Shown: one piece after another, positions 16,306 through 25,082 of the stretch
Position numbering within the stretch: the stretch's first letter is position 1
How the letters are laid out: every line of letters starts with the position of its first letter
Origin: JAPHTQ01 sp050288165
GTDB lineage: Bacteria; Pseudomonadota; Gammaproteobacteria; Thiohalomonadales; Thiohalomonadaceae
DNA: 64,000 nucleotides
Assembly: GCA_050288165.1 (NCBI GenBank)
Contig: JBNKDG010000002.1
Coordinates: forward strand, 124,001-188,000
Direction of reading: 5' to 3'
The notes under the pieces: model-generated
Told to the model about the DNA's origin: nothing
The model's input: only the letters and a program-made list of their open reading frames with translations
Databases searched by the model: none
Position numbers and translations under genes: made by a program

Positions 16306-17067
16306 ATGATGCGCCGACTATGGCACCTGCTACCGATGATGATCGTTTCTTCCACAGCGCTTGCCACTCAGGTGGAGCTGGGTGCTGGGATTGAGCAATT
16401 TCAGTGGGAAGAGTTCGCTGATGGTGGAGGCAAGTTGCTCCGCGAGAGCGGGCCTCGTTACTTTGTCGAAGTGAAAGGGACCAATCGAGTCGATCACCGC
16501 TGGTGGCAGGATTTTACCTGTCGTCTCTATTCCGGCACCGTCAATTACGATGGCCAGACCATGGCTGCGGTCCCGCTTAAGATAGACACCGATTACAGCG
16601 GTATTCGTGCCGAAGTCGGCTTTAACTATCTCACTCGGCAGGCGAGAGATGACTTAACCCAGGGCGACTGGTTTGTCCGTTTTGGGGTCGGCATCGACAG
16701 TTGGCGTCGTGTGCTGAACGATGGGGTCGCAGCCGATGATACGTTTGTTGCCGGCTATTCGGAACGTTATCTGGTGAGTTACGCCACCGTGGCGGGACAG
16801 TATCTGGGTAGTGGCTGGCGCGGCGGTATTGGTGTGATGGCGCCCTACTATGTGGATGAAGAGGTGAGTCTCTCTTCCGGTACTTCACTCCATCCCTCGG
16901 GCCAGCTGAGTCTGTTTGCCAATACCGAGTTCTATCTCGCGGCGCAATGGAGTCTGGTGCTGGAGTACAACAGCTATCGTTTCGCCAAGTCAGATTGGAA
17001 CAATGGTTACCAGCAACCGAAAAGTAATCTCGACAGTTACTCTGCCTTTGTCCGTTACCACTTTTGA
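16306..17067 (+). CDS. Putative outer-membrane beta-barrel protein
   Basis: Unrecognised family. The 253-residue product starts with a signal peptide (MMRRLWHLLPMMIVSSTALA, cleavage before TQVELG). The mature chain alternates hydrophobic and polar residues with many aromatic ends and finishes in YSAFVRYHF, the C-terminal Phe signature of outer-membrane barrels. The short strands suggest eight or ten of them. The ATG at 16306 is chosen because AAGGACAGGCGG lies just ahead; an in-frame ATG at 16270 has none. It stands alone between xseB and pcnB, with no neighbour that suggests a role. Confidence 0.65.
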   Translation: MMRRLWHLLPMMIVSSTALATQVELGAGIEQFQWEEFADGGGKLLRESGPRYFVEVKGTNRVDHRWWQDFTCRLYSGTVNYDGQTMAAVPLKIDTDYSGIRAEVGFNYLTRQARDDLTQGDWFVRFGVGIDSWRRVLNDGVAADDTFVAGYSERYLVSYATVAGQYLGSGWRGGIGVMAPYYVDEEVSLSSGTSLHPSGQLSLFANTEFYLAAQWSLVLEYNSYRFAKSDWNNGYQQPKSNLDSYSAFVRYHF

Positions 17068-17115
17068 TTCGTCCCGCAGCCTTTTCTGTCGGCGCAGGCG
17101 TGATATGATTCGCCG

Positions 17116-18477
17116 ATGTTTTCCTGGCTGAAAAGTTTCAACAAGCGCCCCGGGATGAACGCGCTTCCAGAATCAGGCGGCAAGATATCGGTCACCCATA
17201 TCCCCCGTTCCGAGCACACGATCTCCCGCAGCAATATCAGTGAGTATGCACTCAAGGTACTCTATCGCCTGAACCAGGCCGGTTACGAAGGCTATCTGGT
17301 CGGTGGTGGTGTGCGCGATCTGCTGTTGGGGCGCGAGCCGAAAGATTTCGATGTGGCCACCGACGCCCGCCCCGAGGAGATTAACCGGTTGTTTCGTAAT
17401 TGCCGGTTGATTGGACGCCGTTTCCGTCTGGCACATATCCACTTCGGTCGCGAGATCATCGAAGTCGCCACCTTCCGTGCCGGTCACGACGAAGAGAGCG
17501 ACGAGGCGGTGACCAGCGATAGCGGTATGCTGATGCGAGATAACGTCTATGGCTCGTTGGAAGATGATGCCTGGCGTCGCGACTTCACTGTTAATGCCCT
17601 CTATTACGATATCCGCGATTTCTCCGTGGTCGATTACACTGGCGGTGTACCCGATCTGAAGGCGGGCCTGCTGCGCATGATTGGTGATCCGAACAAGCGT
17701 TTTCGTGAAGATCCGGTACGCATGCTGCGTGCGGTTCGTTTTGCCGCCAAGCTCGGTTTTCGTATCGAGCCGCGCTGCGAAGAGGCGATCCGCGAACTCG
17801 GTTACCTGCTGGAGGAGGTTCCCGCCGCCCGCCTGTTCGACGAATGTCTTAAGTTGTTCCTCGCTGGTTCCGCGGTGCAGTCCTACGAACTGCTGCGCCA
17901 CTACGATCTGTTCAAGCATCTCTTCCCCGATACCGACGACTGCCTGGCGGAAGAGGAAGAGCACTTCCCCCACACCCTGATCGTGCATGCGCTGGAAAAT
18001 ACCGACAGGCGCGTTGACGAGGGGCAGCCGGTGACACCGGCCTTCCTCTTTGCCGCGCTGCTGTGGGAACCGGTTCGCCGTGAGTACCTGCATCTCTGTG
18101 ACGAAGGGGTACCACCGCTACAGGCGATGCAGCAGGCGGGCGATGAAATTATCTCCCGTCAGGTGGAGTGGGTAGCGGTACCGAAACGGTTCAGCCTGCA
18201 GTCGCGGGAGATCTGGGAGTGGCAGGAGCGGCTCAAACGTAACAACGGACGGCGTGCCCTGACCCTGGTGGCGCAACCCCGTTTTCGCGCCGCCTACGAT
18301 TTTCTGCTGTTGCGCGCCCGCTGTGGTGAAGCGCCGCAGGAACTGGCCGACTGGTGGAGCGAATTCCAGCAGAGCAACGAGGTGCAGCGCAACACCATGT
18401 TACGCGCTAATAGCGGCGCTGCTGAAGGACAGAAGCGCCGTCGTCGCCGTCCGCGCAAGCGCAAACCCCGGGAGTAA
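17116..18477 (+). CDS. pcnB: Poly(A) polymerase I
   Basis: Adds 3' poly(A) tails to RNA and so marks it for decay. The nucleotidyltransferase head is intact: LVGGGVRDLLLGREPKDFDVAT with the catalytic DxD, then RRFRLAHIHFG and the RRDFTVNALYYD motif. The RNA-binding body follows from about residue 220, and the tail after residue 430 is very basic (QKRRRRRPRKRK), as in E. coli PcnB. It has 453 residues. folK starts two bases after the stop, the usual partner. A tRNA nucleotidyltransferase is the alternative reading, but the basic tail and folK linkage favour PcnB. Confidence 0.93.
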   Translation: MFSWLKSFNKRPGMNALPESGGKISVTHIPRSEHTISRSNISEYALKVLYRLNQAGYEGYLVGGGVRDLLLGREPKDFDVATDARPEEINRLFRNCRLIGRRFRLAHIHFGREIIEVATFRAGHDEESDEAVTSDSGMLMRDNVYGSLEDDAWRRDFTVNALYYDIRDFSVVDYTGGVPDLKAGLLRMIGDPNKRFREDPVRMLRAVRFAAKLGFRIEPRCEEAIRELGYLLEEVPAARLFDECLKLFLAGSAVQSYELLRHYDLFKHLFPDTDDCLAEEEEHFPHTLIVHALENTDRRVDEGQPVTPAFLFAALLWEPVRREYLHLCDEGVPPLQAMQQAGDEIISRQVEWVAVPKRFSLQSREIWEWQERLKRNNGRRALTLVAQPRFRAAYDFLLLRARCGEAPQELADWWSEFQQSNEVQRNTMLRANSGAAEGQKRRRRRPRKRKPRE

Positions 18478-18479
18478 AT

Positions 18480-19007
18480 ATGGGGGAGGCGCGTACCTTC
18501 ATCCGGGCCTATATCGGTCTGGGCAGCAATCTCGACGAGCCGCTACAGCAACTGCAACAGGCCATCATTGCACTGCAACAGATCCCCGACTCTCGCCTGA
18601 CGGCCCGCTCCCGCTTCTATCGCAGTAAGCCGATGGGGCCGGCGGATCAGCCCGACTACGTTAATGCGGTGGCGATGTTCGATACCTGCCTGGAGCCGCT
18701 GGCCCTGCTCGACGCGTTGCAGGCGATCGAGCAACAGCAGGGCCGGGTGCGCGACGGCGAGCGCTGGGGGCCGCGTACCCTCGATCTCGACCTGCTGCTT
18801 TATGGCCCCGAAGCCATTGATCTGCCGCGGCTACAGGTGCCCCATCCTGGTCTTACCCAGCGCAGCTTCGTTCTTCAGCCACTGTTCGATCTGGCCCCTG
18901 AGCTGACTTTTCCCGACGGTTTGACCCTGCGCGAGGCGCTGGCCGCCATCGATCTCACCGATCTGGAGCGCCTGCCTGCCGATGAGGACGATCCCTCTTC
19001 GGCGTGA
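18480..19007 (+). CDS. folK: HPPK (folate pyrophosphokinase)
   Basis: 2-amino-4-hydroxy-6-hydroxymethyldihydropteridine pyrophosphokinase: transfers pyrophosphate from ATP to hydroxymethyldihydropterin in folate synthesis. In 175 residues it shows YIGLGSNLDEP near the start, then SRFYRSKPMG, and the family signature GPRTLDLDLLLYG. It lies directly behind pcnB and 45 bases before the deoxynucleoside kinase and panB, a frequent order in gammaproteobacteria. Confidence 0.95.
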   Translation: MGEARTFIRAYIGLGSNLDEPLQQLQQAIIALQQIPDSRLTARSRFYRSKPMGPADQPDYVNAVAMFDTCLEPLALLDALQAIEQQQGRVRDGERWGPRTLDLDLLLYGPEAIDLPRLQVPHPGLTQRSFVLQPLFDLAPELTFPDGLTLREALAAIDLTDLERLPADEDDPSSA

Positions 19008-19052
19008 TATTCTTTCGCCTAATCCACGAACCCGTCAGGACAGAAGAATAAC

Positions 19053-19697
19053 GTGAGCGACCCCAGGTTTATCGTCGTCGAAGGCCCCATCGGTGTAGGC
19101 AAAACCACCCTGGCGCACCGTCTGGCGGCGACCTTCGGCAGCGAGCTGCTGCTGGAAGGGGCTGAGGAGAACCCGTTCCTCGAGCGTTTCTACCAGAGCC
19201 CGCGCGATGCGGCCCTGCCGACACAGATGTTCTTCCTCTTCCAGCGGGCGCGGCAGATGCAGCAGATCCGTCAGGGGGATATGTTCGAGCCGGTGCGGGT
19301 GGCTGACTTCATGCTGGAGAAGGATCGGCTGTTTGCCGAACTGACCCTGGACCCGGATGAACTGGCGCTGTACGAGCAGACCTACGACCTGGTGACTCTG
19401 GATGCACCTCTGCCGGATCTGGTGATCTACCTGCAGGCCCCGGTCGATGTACTGATGCAGCGGGTGATGCGCCGAGCGCGCAAGGGGGAGGAGAGCATGG
19501 CGATGGATTACCTCAACCGGGTCAACGAGGCCTATGCCCGCTTCTTCTACGAATATAACGCTTCGCCGCTGTTGATCGTCAACGCTGCCGAGATCGATCT
19601 GGCGGAGAGCGATGCCGACTATATTCAGTTACTGGAGCAGATCCGCAACGTCAAACGCGGCCGCCATTACTTCAACCCGATACCGTCCATGTTGTGA
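19053..19697 (+). CDS. Deoxynucleoside kinase (dAK/dGK family)
   Basis: A 214-residue P-loop kinase of the deoxynucleoside kinase family, which salvages deoxyadenosine, deoxyguanosine or similar nucleosides with ATP. The Walker A motif is GPIGVGKTT (residues 11-19), followed by the substrate-side EENPFLERFY and the lid-type arginines in QRVMRRARKGEE. It starts at GTG 19053. The substrate cannot be fixed from sequence. It sits between folK and panB, a position this kinase often holds. Confidence 0.85.
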   Translation: MSDPRFIVVEGPIGVGKTTLAHRLAATFGSELLLEGAEENPFLERFYQSPRDAALPTQMFFLFQRARQMQQIRQGDMFEPVRVADFMLEKDRLFAELTLDPDELALYEQTYDLVTLDAPLPDLVIYLQAPVDVLMQRVMRRARKGEESMAMDYLNRVNEAYARFFYEYNASPLLIVNAAEIDLAESDADYIQLLEQIRNVKRGRHYFNPIPSML

Positions 19698-19704
19698 GAA
19701 TGCC

Positions 19705-20502
19705 ATGTCACGAATCAGCCTGAGTACCCTGCGGCGGATGAAACAGGAAGGTGAGAAGATCTCCGTCCTCACCGCCTACGACGCCAGCTTCGCCCGACTC
19801 ATCGAGCAGGCAGGAGTCGAAGTCCTGCTGGTAGGCGACTCCCTCGGCAATGTGATCCAGGGGCGCGACAGTACCGTCCCCGTTTCCGTGGAGGAGATGG
19901 TCTATCACACTCGTTTGGTCTGTAATGGCAGCGAACGCGCGTTCATCGTCGCCGATATGCCGTTCCTTAGCTATGCCACGCCGGAGATGGCTATCGCCAC
20001 CTCTGCTCGCCTGATGAAAGAGGGCGGGGCGCAGATGGTCAAGCTGGAAGGGGGCGCGGTGATGCTGGAGACGGTGCGCAAACTCACCTCCCTGAGCATT
20101 CCGGTCTGCGCCCATCTCGGCCTGTTGCCCCAATCGGTGCACAAGGTCGGCGGTTATAAAATTCAGGGTCGCGATGCCAGCGATGCCGAGGCGATCCTGG
20201 CCGATGCCCGCGCCATGGACGAGGCGGGGGCCGATATGCTGGTGCTGGAGTGCGTGCCCCAGGCGCTGGCGAGGCAGATCAGCGAGGCGGTCTCCATGCC
20301 GGTGATCGGCATCGGTGCCGGAGCGGGTACCGACGGCCAGGTGCTGGTGCTCTACGACATGCTGGGGATCACCCCGGGCAAGCGCCCCTCCTTTGTGCAC
20401 AATTTCCTTGCCGATACCGGCGCCGTGGAGAAGGCGCTGGCCGCCTATGTCGAGCAGGTCAAAAGCGGCAGTTTCCCCTCCCCATCCCACAGCTTCGACT
20501 GA
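19705..20502 (+). CDS. panB: 3-methyl-2-oxobutanoate hydroxymethyltransferase
   Basis: First step of pantothenate synthesis: transfers a hydroxymethyl group from methylenetetrahydrofolate to 2-oxoisovalerate. The 265-residue TIM-barrel protein shows KISVLTAYDASFA, VLLVGDSLGNV with the metal-binding Asp, and the KLEGG and AHLGLLPQS segments. The ATG at 19705 is preferred; a longer frame would run back into the kinase gene. panC follows after three bases. Confidence 0.96.
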   Translation: MSRISLSTLRRMKQEGEKISVLTAYDASFARLIEQAGVEVLLVGDSLGNVIQGRDSTVPVSVEEMVYHTRLVCNGSERAFIVADMPFLSYATPEMAIATSARLMKEGGAQMVKLEGGAVMLETVRKLTSLSIPVCAHLGLLPQSVHKVGGYKIQGRDASDAEAILADARAMDEAGADMLVLECVPQALARQISEAVSMPVIGIGAGAGTDGQVLVLYDMLGITPGKRPSFVHNFLADTGAVEKALAAYVEQVKSGSFPSPSHSFD

Positions 20503-20505
20503 CCG

Positions 20506-21354
20506 ATGCAGATCCAGCAAACCATTGACGGCGTCCGCCAACAGGTACGCAGCTGGCACCTTGCCGGGGAAAAGGTCGCCTTCGTTCCCACCATGGGTAA
20601 TCTTCACGCCGGGCATATCAGCCTGGTAGAGCGTGCCCGGGAACTGGCCGATCGGGTGGTGGTGAGCATCTTCGTCAATCCGCTGCAATTCAGCGCCGGG
20701 GAGGATCTCTCCGCCTATCCGCGGACCCCCGAGGAAGATGTGGCGAAGCTGGTCGCGGCGGGTGTCGACCTGCTGTTCCTGCCGGAAGAGGCAGAGATGT
20801 ATCCCAAGGGCCGCGAGGGAGTGACCTTCGTCGAAGTGCCCGATATTTCGGAACTGCTCTGTGGCGCCAGCCGCCCCGGTCATTTCCGTGGTGTCGCCAC
20901 CGTGGTCAGCAAGTTGTTCAACATCGTCCAGCCCGATGTCGCCTGTTTCGGCGAAAAGGATTTCCAGCAACTGGCGGTGCTCAGGCGCATGGTGGACGAG
21001 CTGGATATGCCGGTGGCGATGGTCGGGGTGCCGACCCTGCGCGATCCCGACGGTCTGGCGATGAGCTCGCGTAACGGCTATCTCACCGCCGAAGAGCGTC
21101 GCATCGCCCCGGCGCTTTACCAAACCCTGCAGGAGATGGCCCGGCGTCTGCGCGGTGGCGAGAGCGACTACTCACTGCTGCAACAGGAAGGCGCGGCAGC
21201 GCTGGAAAAAGCCGGTTTTCGCCCCGATTATCTGGAGATACGCCGCCCCGATGACCTGCTGCCACCCCGTGGTGGGGAGAAGGCGTTGGTGATCCTGGCT
21301 GCGGCGTGGCTGGGGCGAGCCAGATTGATTGATAACTTATTGATCGAGTTGTGA
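20506..21354 (+). CDS. panC: Pantoate-beta-alanine ligase
   Basis: Joins pantoate and beta-alanine with ATP to give pantothenate. 282 residues; the adenylating motif is FVPTMGNLHAGH, with the HxGH pair at residues 35-38. FVNPLQFSAGEDLSAYPRT and GEKDFQQL follow, with the closing MSSRN loop. It is directly coupled to panB. Confidence 0.96.
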   Translation: MQIQQTIDGVRQQVRSWHLAGEKVAFVPTMGNLHAGHISLVERARELADRVVVSIFVNPLQFSAGEDLSAYPRTPEEDVAKLVAAGVDLLFLPEEAEMYPKGREGVTFVEVPDISELLCGASRPGHFRGVATVVSKLFNIVQPDVACFGEKDFQQLAVLRRMVDELDMPVAMVGVPTLRDPDGLAMSSRNGYLTAEERRIAPALYQTLQEMARRLRGGESDYSLLQQEGAAALEKAGFRPDYLEIRRPDDLLPPRGGEKALVILAAAWLGRARLIDNLLIEL

Positions 21355-21358
21355 TAAA
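21329..21358 (+). promoter_or_regulatory. Possible internal promoter for panD
   Basis: TTGATA (21329-21334, 5 of 6) and GATAAA (21353-21358, 4 of 6) with an 18-base spacer lie in an AT-rich dip that covers the end of panC. panD starts about 85 bases downstream, so a separate promoter is reasonable. By-eye match only. Confidence 0.3.
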
Positions 21359-21442
21359 CTACGCCGCCGTTGCGTAGCATAGACCCCGCGGGGTGATGCG
21401 CGCATAATTTACAGACGATTAACACTGAGGACGCCGACAGAC

Positions 21443-21823
21443 ATGTTTTGCACCATGCTGAAAGCCAAATTGCACCGCGCCAGGGTTACCCACTCCGAGC
21501 TGGAGTATGAGGGTTCCTGTGCCATTGACGGCAAGCTGCTGGAGCTTTCAGGGATTCGCGAATACGAGCAGATCGAGATCTACAACGTCACCAACGGCGA
21601 GCGTTTCACCACCTATGCCATTCGCGCAGAGGATGGTTCCGGGGTGATCTCGGTTAACGGTGCCGCGGCGCACAAGGCCAACCCGGGCGACGTGATCATC
21701 ATCTGTGCCTACGTGGCGCTGGATCAGCAGGAGCTGGTACGCTTCAAGCCGACCCTGGTCTATCTGGGTGAAAACAATGAGGTGATTCGTACCGGCAACA
21801 CGATTCCGGTACAGGCCGCATAG
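21443..21823 (+). CDS. panD: Aspartate 1-decarboxylase
   Basis: Makes beta-alanine from aspartate for pantothenate. It is a pyruvoyl enzyme that cuts itself between Gly24 and Ser25; the cleavage site EYEGSCAID is intact. 126 residues, with VNGAAAHKANPGD forming the active-site wall. It completes the panBCD set, 88 bases after panC, and ends at a strong bidirectional terminator. Confidence 0.96.
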   Translation: MFCTMLKAKLHRARVTHSELEYEGSCAIDGKLLELSGIREYEQIEIYNVTNGERFTTYAIRAEDGSGVISVNGAAAHKANPGDVIIICAYVALDQQELVRFKPTLVYLGENNEVIRTGNTIPVQAA

Positions 21824-21844
21824 CAGAATACTTTGTGGAAAAAC

Positions 21845-21871
21845 AAAAACCGGCCGATGGCCGGTTTTTTT
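21845..21871. terminator. Bidirectional terminator between panD and the SAP-domain gene
   Basis: AAAAACCGGCC (21845-21855), loop GAT, GGCCGGTTTTT (21859-21869) and two further T residues. The A-run on one side and the T-run on the other allow it to work for panD and, in reverse, for the convergent small gene that ends at 21875. Confidence 0.9.
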
Positions 21872-21874
21872 GTT

Positions 21875-22078
21875 TTAGGACTTGGCTTTGCCGCTGCTGC
21901 CGAGACAGTCTTCGCGCCAACTGCACTGCTGCTGGTCGCAGTAGCCGTCGATGGCGCTGCCGAAGCAGTCGAAATTCCCTTCCGTGCGTTGAATAGAGCG
22001 GATCATCTCCGCCTTGGTCATGCGACCTGATTTGATGCCCTTGTCCTTGGCAATGCTGCGGATAGTCTGGATGTGCAT
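21875..22078 (-). CDS. Small SAP-domain, cysteine-containing protein
   Basis: A 67-residue protein. The first 35 residues (MHIQTIRSIAKDKGIKSGRM onward, with TKAEMIRSIQ) form a SAP-like helix-turn-helix of the kind that binds nucleic acid. The second half, EGNFDCFG...GYCDQQQCSWREDCLG, has four cysteines, which may bind a metal. Similar small proteins with this Cys pattern are widespread in gammaproteobacteria but have no established function that I know. It lies 96 bases behind ppc on the same strand. Confidence 0.7.
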   Translation of the reverse strand: MHIQTIRSIAKDKGIKSGRMTKAEMIRSIQRTEGNFDCFGSAIDGYCDQQQCSWREDCLGSSGKAKS

Positions 22079-22174
22079 GGCGTTCCTCGTCTCTGGTTGT
22101 TTGTCCGACCCGCGGGACGAATAAAACTATAGCCCGCTCCTTGGGCTTTTCCAGACAGAGAATTACTGGGGTTT

Positions 22175-24967
22175 TTAACCCGTGTTACGCATCCCCGTGG
22201 CAATGGCATTGATCGAGCGTAGCAGCGGCTCCAGCCATATCTGCCGGGTCTCCTCAGCCAGTGTCTCGTTGCGGTAGCGTCGCAGCAGGGTGAGCTGGAT
22301 GTGGTTGAGCGGGTCGAGGTAGGGGTTACGGCGCGACAGCGACAGCGCCAGCACCGGGGTCTCCTCCAGCAGGCTATGCAGTTGTGCCACGTCCAGCACA
22401 TTGTTCACGCTGTCGCCGTGCTCTTCACGGATGCGCTGATAGACGGTTTGCGCCTGAGCACCATTTTGTACCAGTTCCGAGTACTCGGCGGCGATGTTCA
22501 TCTCCGCCTTGAATAGCGACATCTGGGTGTTGCTCAGCAGGGCGCGGAAGAAGGGCCAGGCGCGGTACATCTCCTGCAGTTTCTTCATTCCTTCCGGTTT
22601 TCCATCCAGCCAAAGTTTCAAGGCACTGCCGATGCCGTACCAGGCAGGAATGGTGTGGCGTGACTGGGCCCAGCCAAAGACCCAGGCAATCGCCCGTACC
22701 GAGGATTTTGAGCGATCGCCCTTTTTGCGGTGCGAGGGGCGCGAGCCGATGTTCATCAGCGCGATCTCGCTCACCGGGGTGGCCTCGTAGAAGTAGTCGA
22801 GGAAGCCGGGTGTTCTGTCGGTCAGCTCGCGGTAGACCTGCTCACCGCTATCTGCCAGTTGCTGCATGATGCCGAGGTACTCCTCGTTATCCCTGCCCGG
22901 GGGCATGATCAGGCTACGGCTCGCCTTAAGCAGACCGGAGACCCCCATGGTCAGTTCGTAGACCGCGGTCTCCAGGTTGCTGTACTTGTTGGAGAGCACT
23001 TCGCCCTGCTCGGTGAATTTGATCTGGCCATGAACGGTACCTTCCGGCTGGGCCAGGATCGCCTCGTGGGTCGGGCCGCCGCCACGACCGATGGTGCCGC
23101 CGCGGCCGTGGAACAGGCGCAGGTGGACGCCACGACGGGCTGCCAGATCGGCGATCTGTTTCTGCGCCTGATAGAGATTCCAGGAGGAGGCGAGGATGCC
23201 GCCATCCTTACAGGAGTCGGAGTAGCCCAGCATCACCTCCTGAGTGTTGTCGGAGACCTCAAGCAGGGTTTTGTAGATCGGGGTATCGAGCAGCCGGGTC
23301 ATCACCGGGGTGATGTGCTCCAGGTCTTCGATGGTCTCGAACAGCGGGCTGATGCTGATATCGCAGTACCACTGGTCGCCGATGCGGCCAATCAACCCTG
23401 CCTGGCGTGCCAGCAGCATCACCTCGAGGATGTGGCTGGCGGCATGGGTCATGGAGATGACGTAGTTGCCGAAGGCGTTGACGCTGATCTCCTTACGCAT
23501 CCGTCCCATCACCTCGAACACCTCGAGGGTCTCACGGGTACGTTCGCCGATGGCGCTGCGATCGATGTTCAGCTGTTCGCCACGGCCGATCAGGTCGGCA
23601 AGCAGGGACAGGCGCTGCTCCTCGGCCATCTCGTTGTAAGCGATCGGCGACTCGACAGTGGCCAGGATATCGGTGACCGCCTCGGTATGGCGGGTCGACT
23701 CCTGACGCAGGTCGAGTTTCATCAGATAGAAGCCGAACGACTCTACCTGCCAGATCAGATCCTGCAGTGCGCCATGGGCGATGGAGGCGTCGCCATGGCC
23801 GATCAGCGACTGACGGATCTGCACCAGGTCGGTGAGAAACTCCTGTTCGGTGCGGTAGGCGGCGGGGAAGGCGCTGTTGTCGCCCTCGGCCATATTGGCC
23901 TCGACCAGACGCAGGTTCTCCCGCAGGCGATAACGCATGAAGTAGAGCTTGCGCCGATAGGGTTCGGTGCTGAAGCGTTCAGCCTTGTCGATGAAGGCAT
24001 CCGGATAGGCGGCCTCGTCCCGTTCCAGTCCGGCGCTGAAGGCCTCGCTCGGCTGGTAGAGACGATCGGAATGGGTCAGCACATGGCCCAGGTCGGTGAC
24101 CCGGCGCAGATACTCGCGCAACACTTCGCGGTGCTGCAGGCGGATCGCCATGGCGGTGGTTTCCGGGGTGACGAAGGGGTTGCCGTCGCGATCGCCGCCG
24201 ATCCATGAGCCGAATTTGATGAAGGCGGGACAGGTGATCTCCACCTCATTGCCGTAGATGCGGTGGATCGCCTTCTCCGCATTGCGGTAGACGTCAGGTA
24301 CCGCCCTGAACAGGCTTTCGCGGAAGTAGAACAGGCCGTTCTTGATCTCATCGCGTACCGAGGGACGCACGGCGCGGACCTCGTCGGTGCGCCAGAGGAT
24401 CTGGATCTCGCTGCGCAGATGTTCGAGGAGAATTTCGCGCTCTTCGCGACCGAGACGCGGGTCGTTGAGTTGTTCGCTGGTGACGAAGATGCGGCGCAGG
24501 TTCTCCATCACGGTACGGCGCTTGGCCTCTGTCGGGTGGGCGGTGAGGACCGGGATAAAGGCCATCTGCTCCAGCACCTCGCCGATGCGGTCCATGCCGA
24601 CACCCTGCTGGTGAAATTCACGCAGTACCGAGTCGAAGGAGCCGGTCCAGAGCGGGCCGCCGCTGCGTACCTGGATGCGGCGCTGACGGTGCTGATAGGC
24701 CTCTTCGGCGATATTGACCAGGCTGAAGTAGAGGCTGAACGCCCGTACCACGTGATTGAGGGTGTCGGAATCGAGTGCTTCGATGAACTGGGTCAGGCGT
24801 CGGCGTTTGCCCGGGTTGTCCTTTTTACGCAGACTGATGTAACCGCGACGCAGGGTTTCGACCGCCTCGAGGATATTTCCCCCGGCCTGATCGCGAATCA
24901 CCTCCCCCAGCAGGTTGCCGAAGAGTTTTACCCGCGCGCGTAGCGTCTTGTCGCCGATTACCGCCAT
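22175..24967 (-). CDS. ppc: Phosphoenolpyruvate carboxylase
   Basis: Carboxylates phosphoenolpyruvate with bicarbonate to oxaloacetate, refilling the TCA cycle. At 930 residues it is a typical bacterial enzyme. The catalytic motif VLTAHPTEAKRRT, the GYSDSCKDGG segment, the glycine-rich FHGRGGTIGRGGGP loop and the C-terminal MRNTG end are all visible. Large open frames on the opposite strand are codon shadows. In an autotrophic sulfur oxidiser it would serve anaplerosis alongside CO2 fixation (inference). Confidence 0.97.
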   Translation of the reverse strand: MAVIGDKTLRARVKLFGNLLGEVIRDQAGGNILEAVETLRRGYISLRKKDNPGKRRRLTQFIEALDSDTLNHVVRAFSLYFSLVNIAEEAYQHRQRRIQVRSGGPLWTGSFDSVLREFHQQGVGMDRIGEVLEQMAFIPVLTAHPTEAKRRTVMENLRRIFVTSEQLNDPRLGREEREILLEHLRSEIQILWRTDEVRAVRPSVRDEIKNGLFYFRESLFRAVPDVYRNAEKAIHRIYGNEVEITCPAFIKFGSWIGGDRDGNPFVTPETTAMAIRLQHREVLREYLRRVTDLGHVLTHSDRLYQPSEAFSAGLERDEAAYPDAFIDKAERFSTEPYRRKLYFMRYRLRENLRLVEANMAEGDNSAFPAAYRTEQEFLTDLVQIRQSLIGHGDASIAHGALQDLIWQVESFGFYLMKLDLRQESTRHTEAVTDILATVESPIAYNEMAEEQRLSLLADLIGRGEQLNIDRSAIGERTRETLEVFEVMGRMRKEISVNAFGNYVISMTHAASHILEVMLLARQAGLIGRIGDQWYCDISISPLFETIEDLEHITPVMTRLLDTPIYKTLLEVSDNTQEVMLGYSDSCKDGGILASSWNLYQAQKQIADLAARRGVHLRLFHGRGGTIGRGGGPTHEAILAQPEGTVHGQIKFTEQGEVLSNKYSNLETAVYELTMGVSGLLKASRSLIMPPGRDNEEYLGIMQQLADSGEQVYRELTDRTPGFLDYFYEATPVSEIALMNIGSRPSHRKKGDRSKSSVRAIAWVFGWAQSRHTIPAWYGIGSALKLWLDGKPEGMKKLQEMYRAWPFFRALLSNTQMSLFKAEMNIAAEYSELVQNGAQAQTVYQRIREEHGDSVNNVLDVAQLHSLLEETPVLALSLSRRNPYLDPLNHIQLTLLRRYRNETLAEETRQIWLEPLLRSINAIATGMRNTG

Positions 24968-25082
24968 ACGTGGATTTCACCTTGGAATTCAATTAGTTGG
25001 TTTCCGGCTTTGTGTTTTTCTAATGTGAGCCGGTTCACACAAAGCGGCGCATTATACATTGGTTGCCGTCGCGCTGCGAACG

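Noticed and set aside
22730..24208. 492-codon open frame on the plus strand opposite ppc, and similar long antisense frames opposite panB/panC (19708-21123), secD (50170-51513), cysE (55930-56961) and hscA (61921-62955)
   Set aside because: They lie wholly opposite well-identified genes, their products show no family motifs and are rich in His, Gln and Arg, and they are explained by GC-biased third positions.
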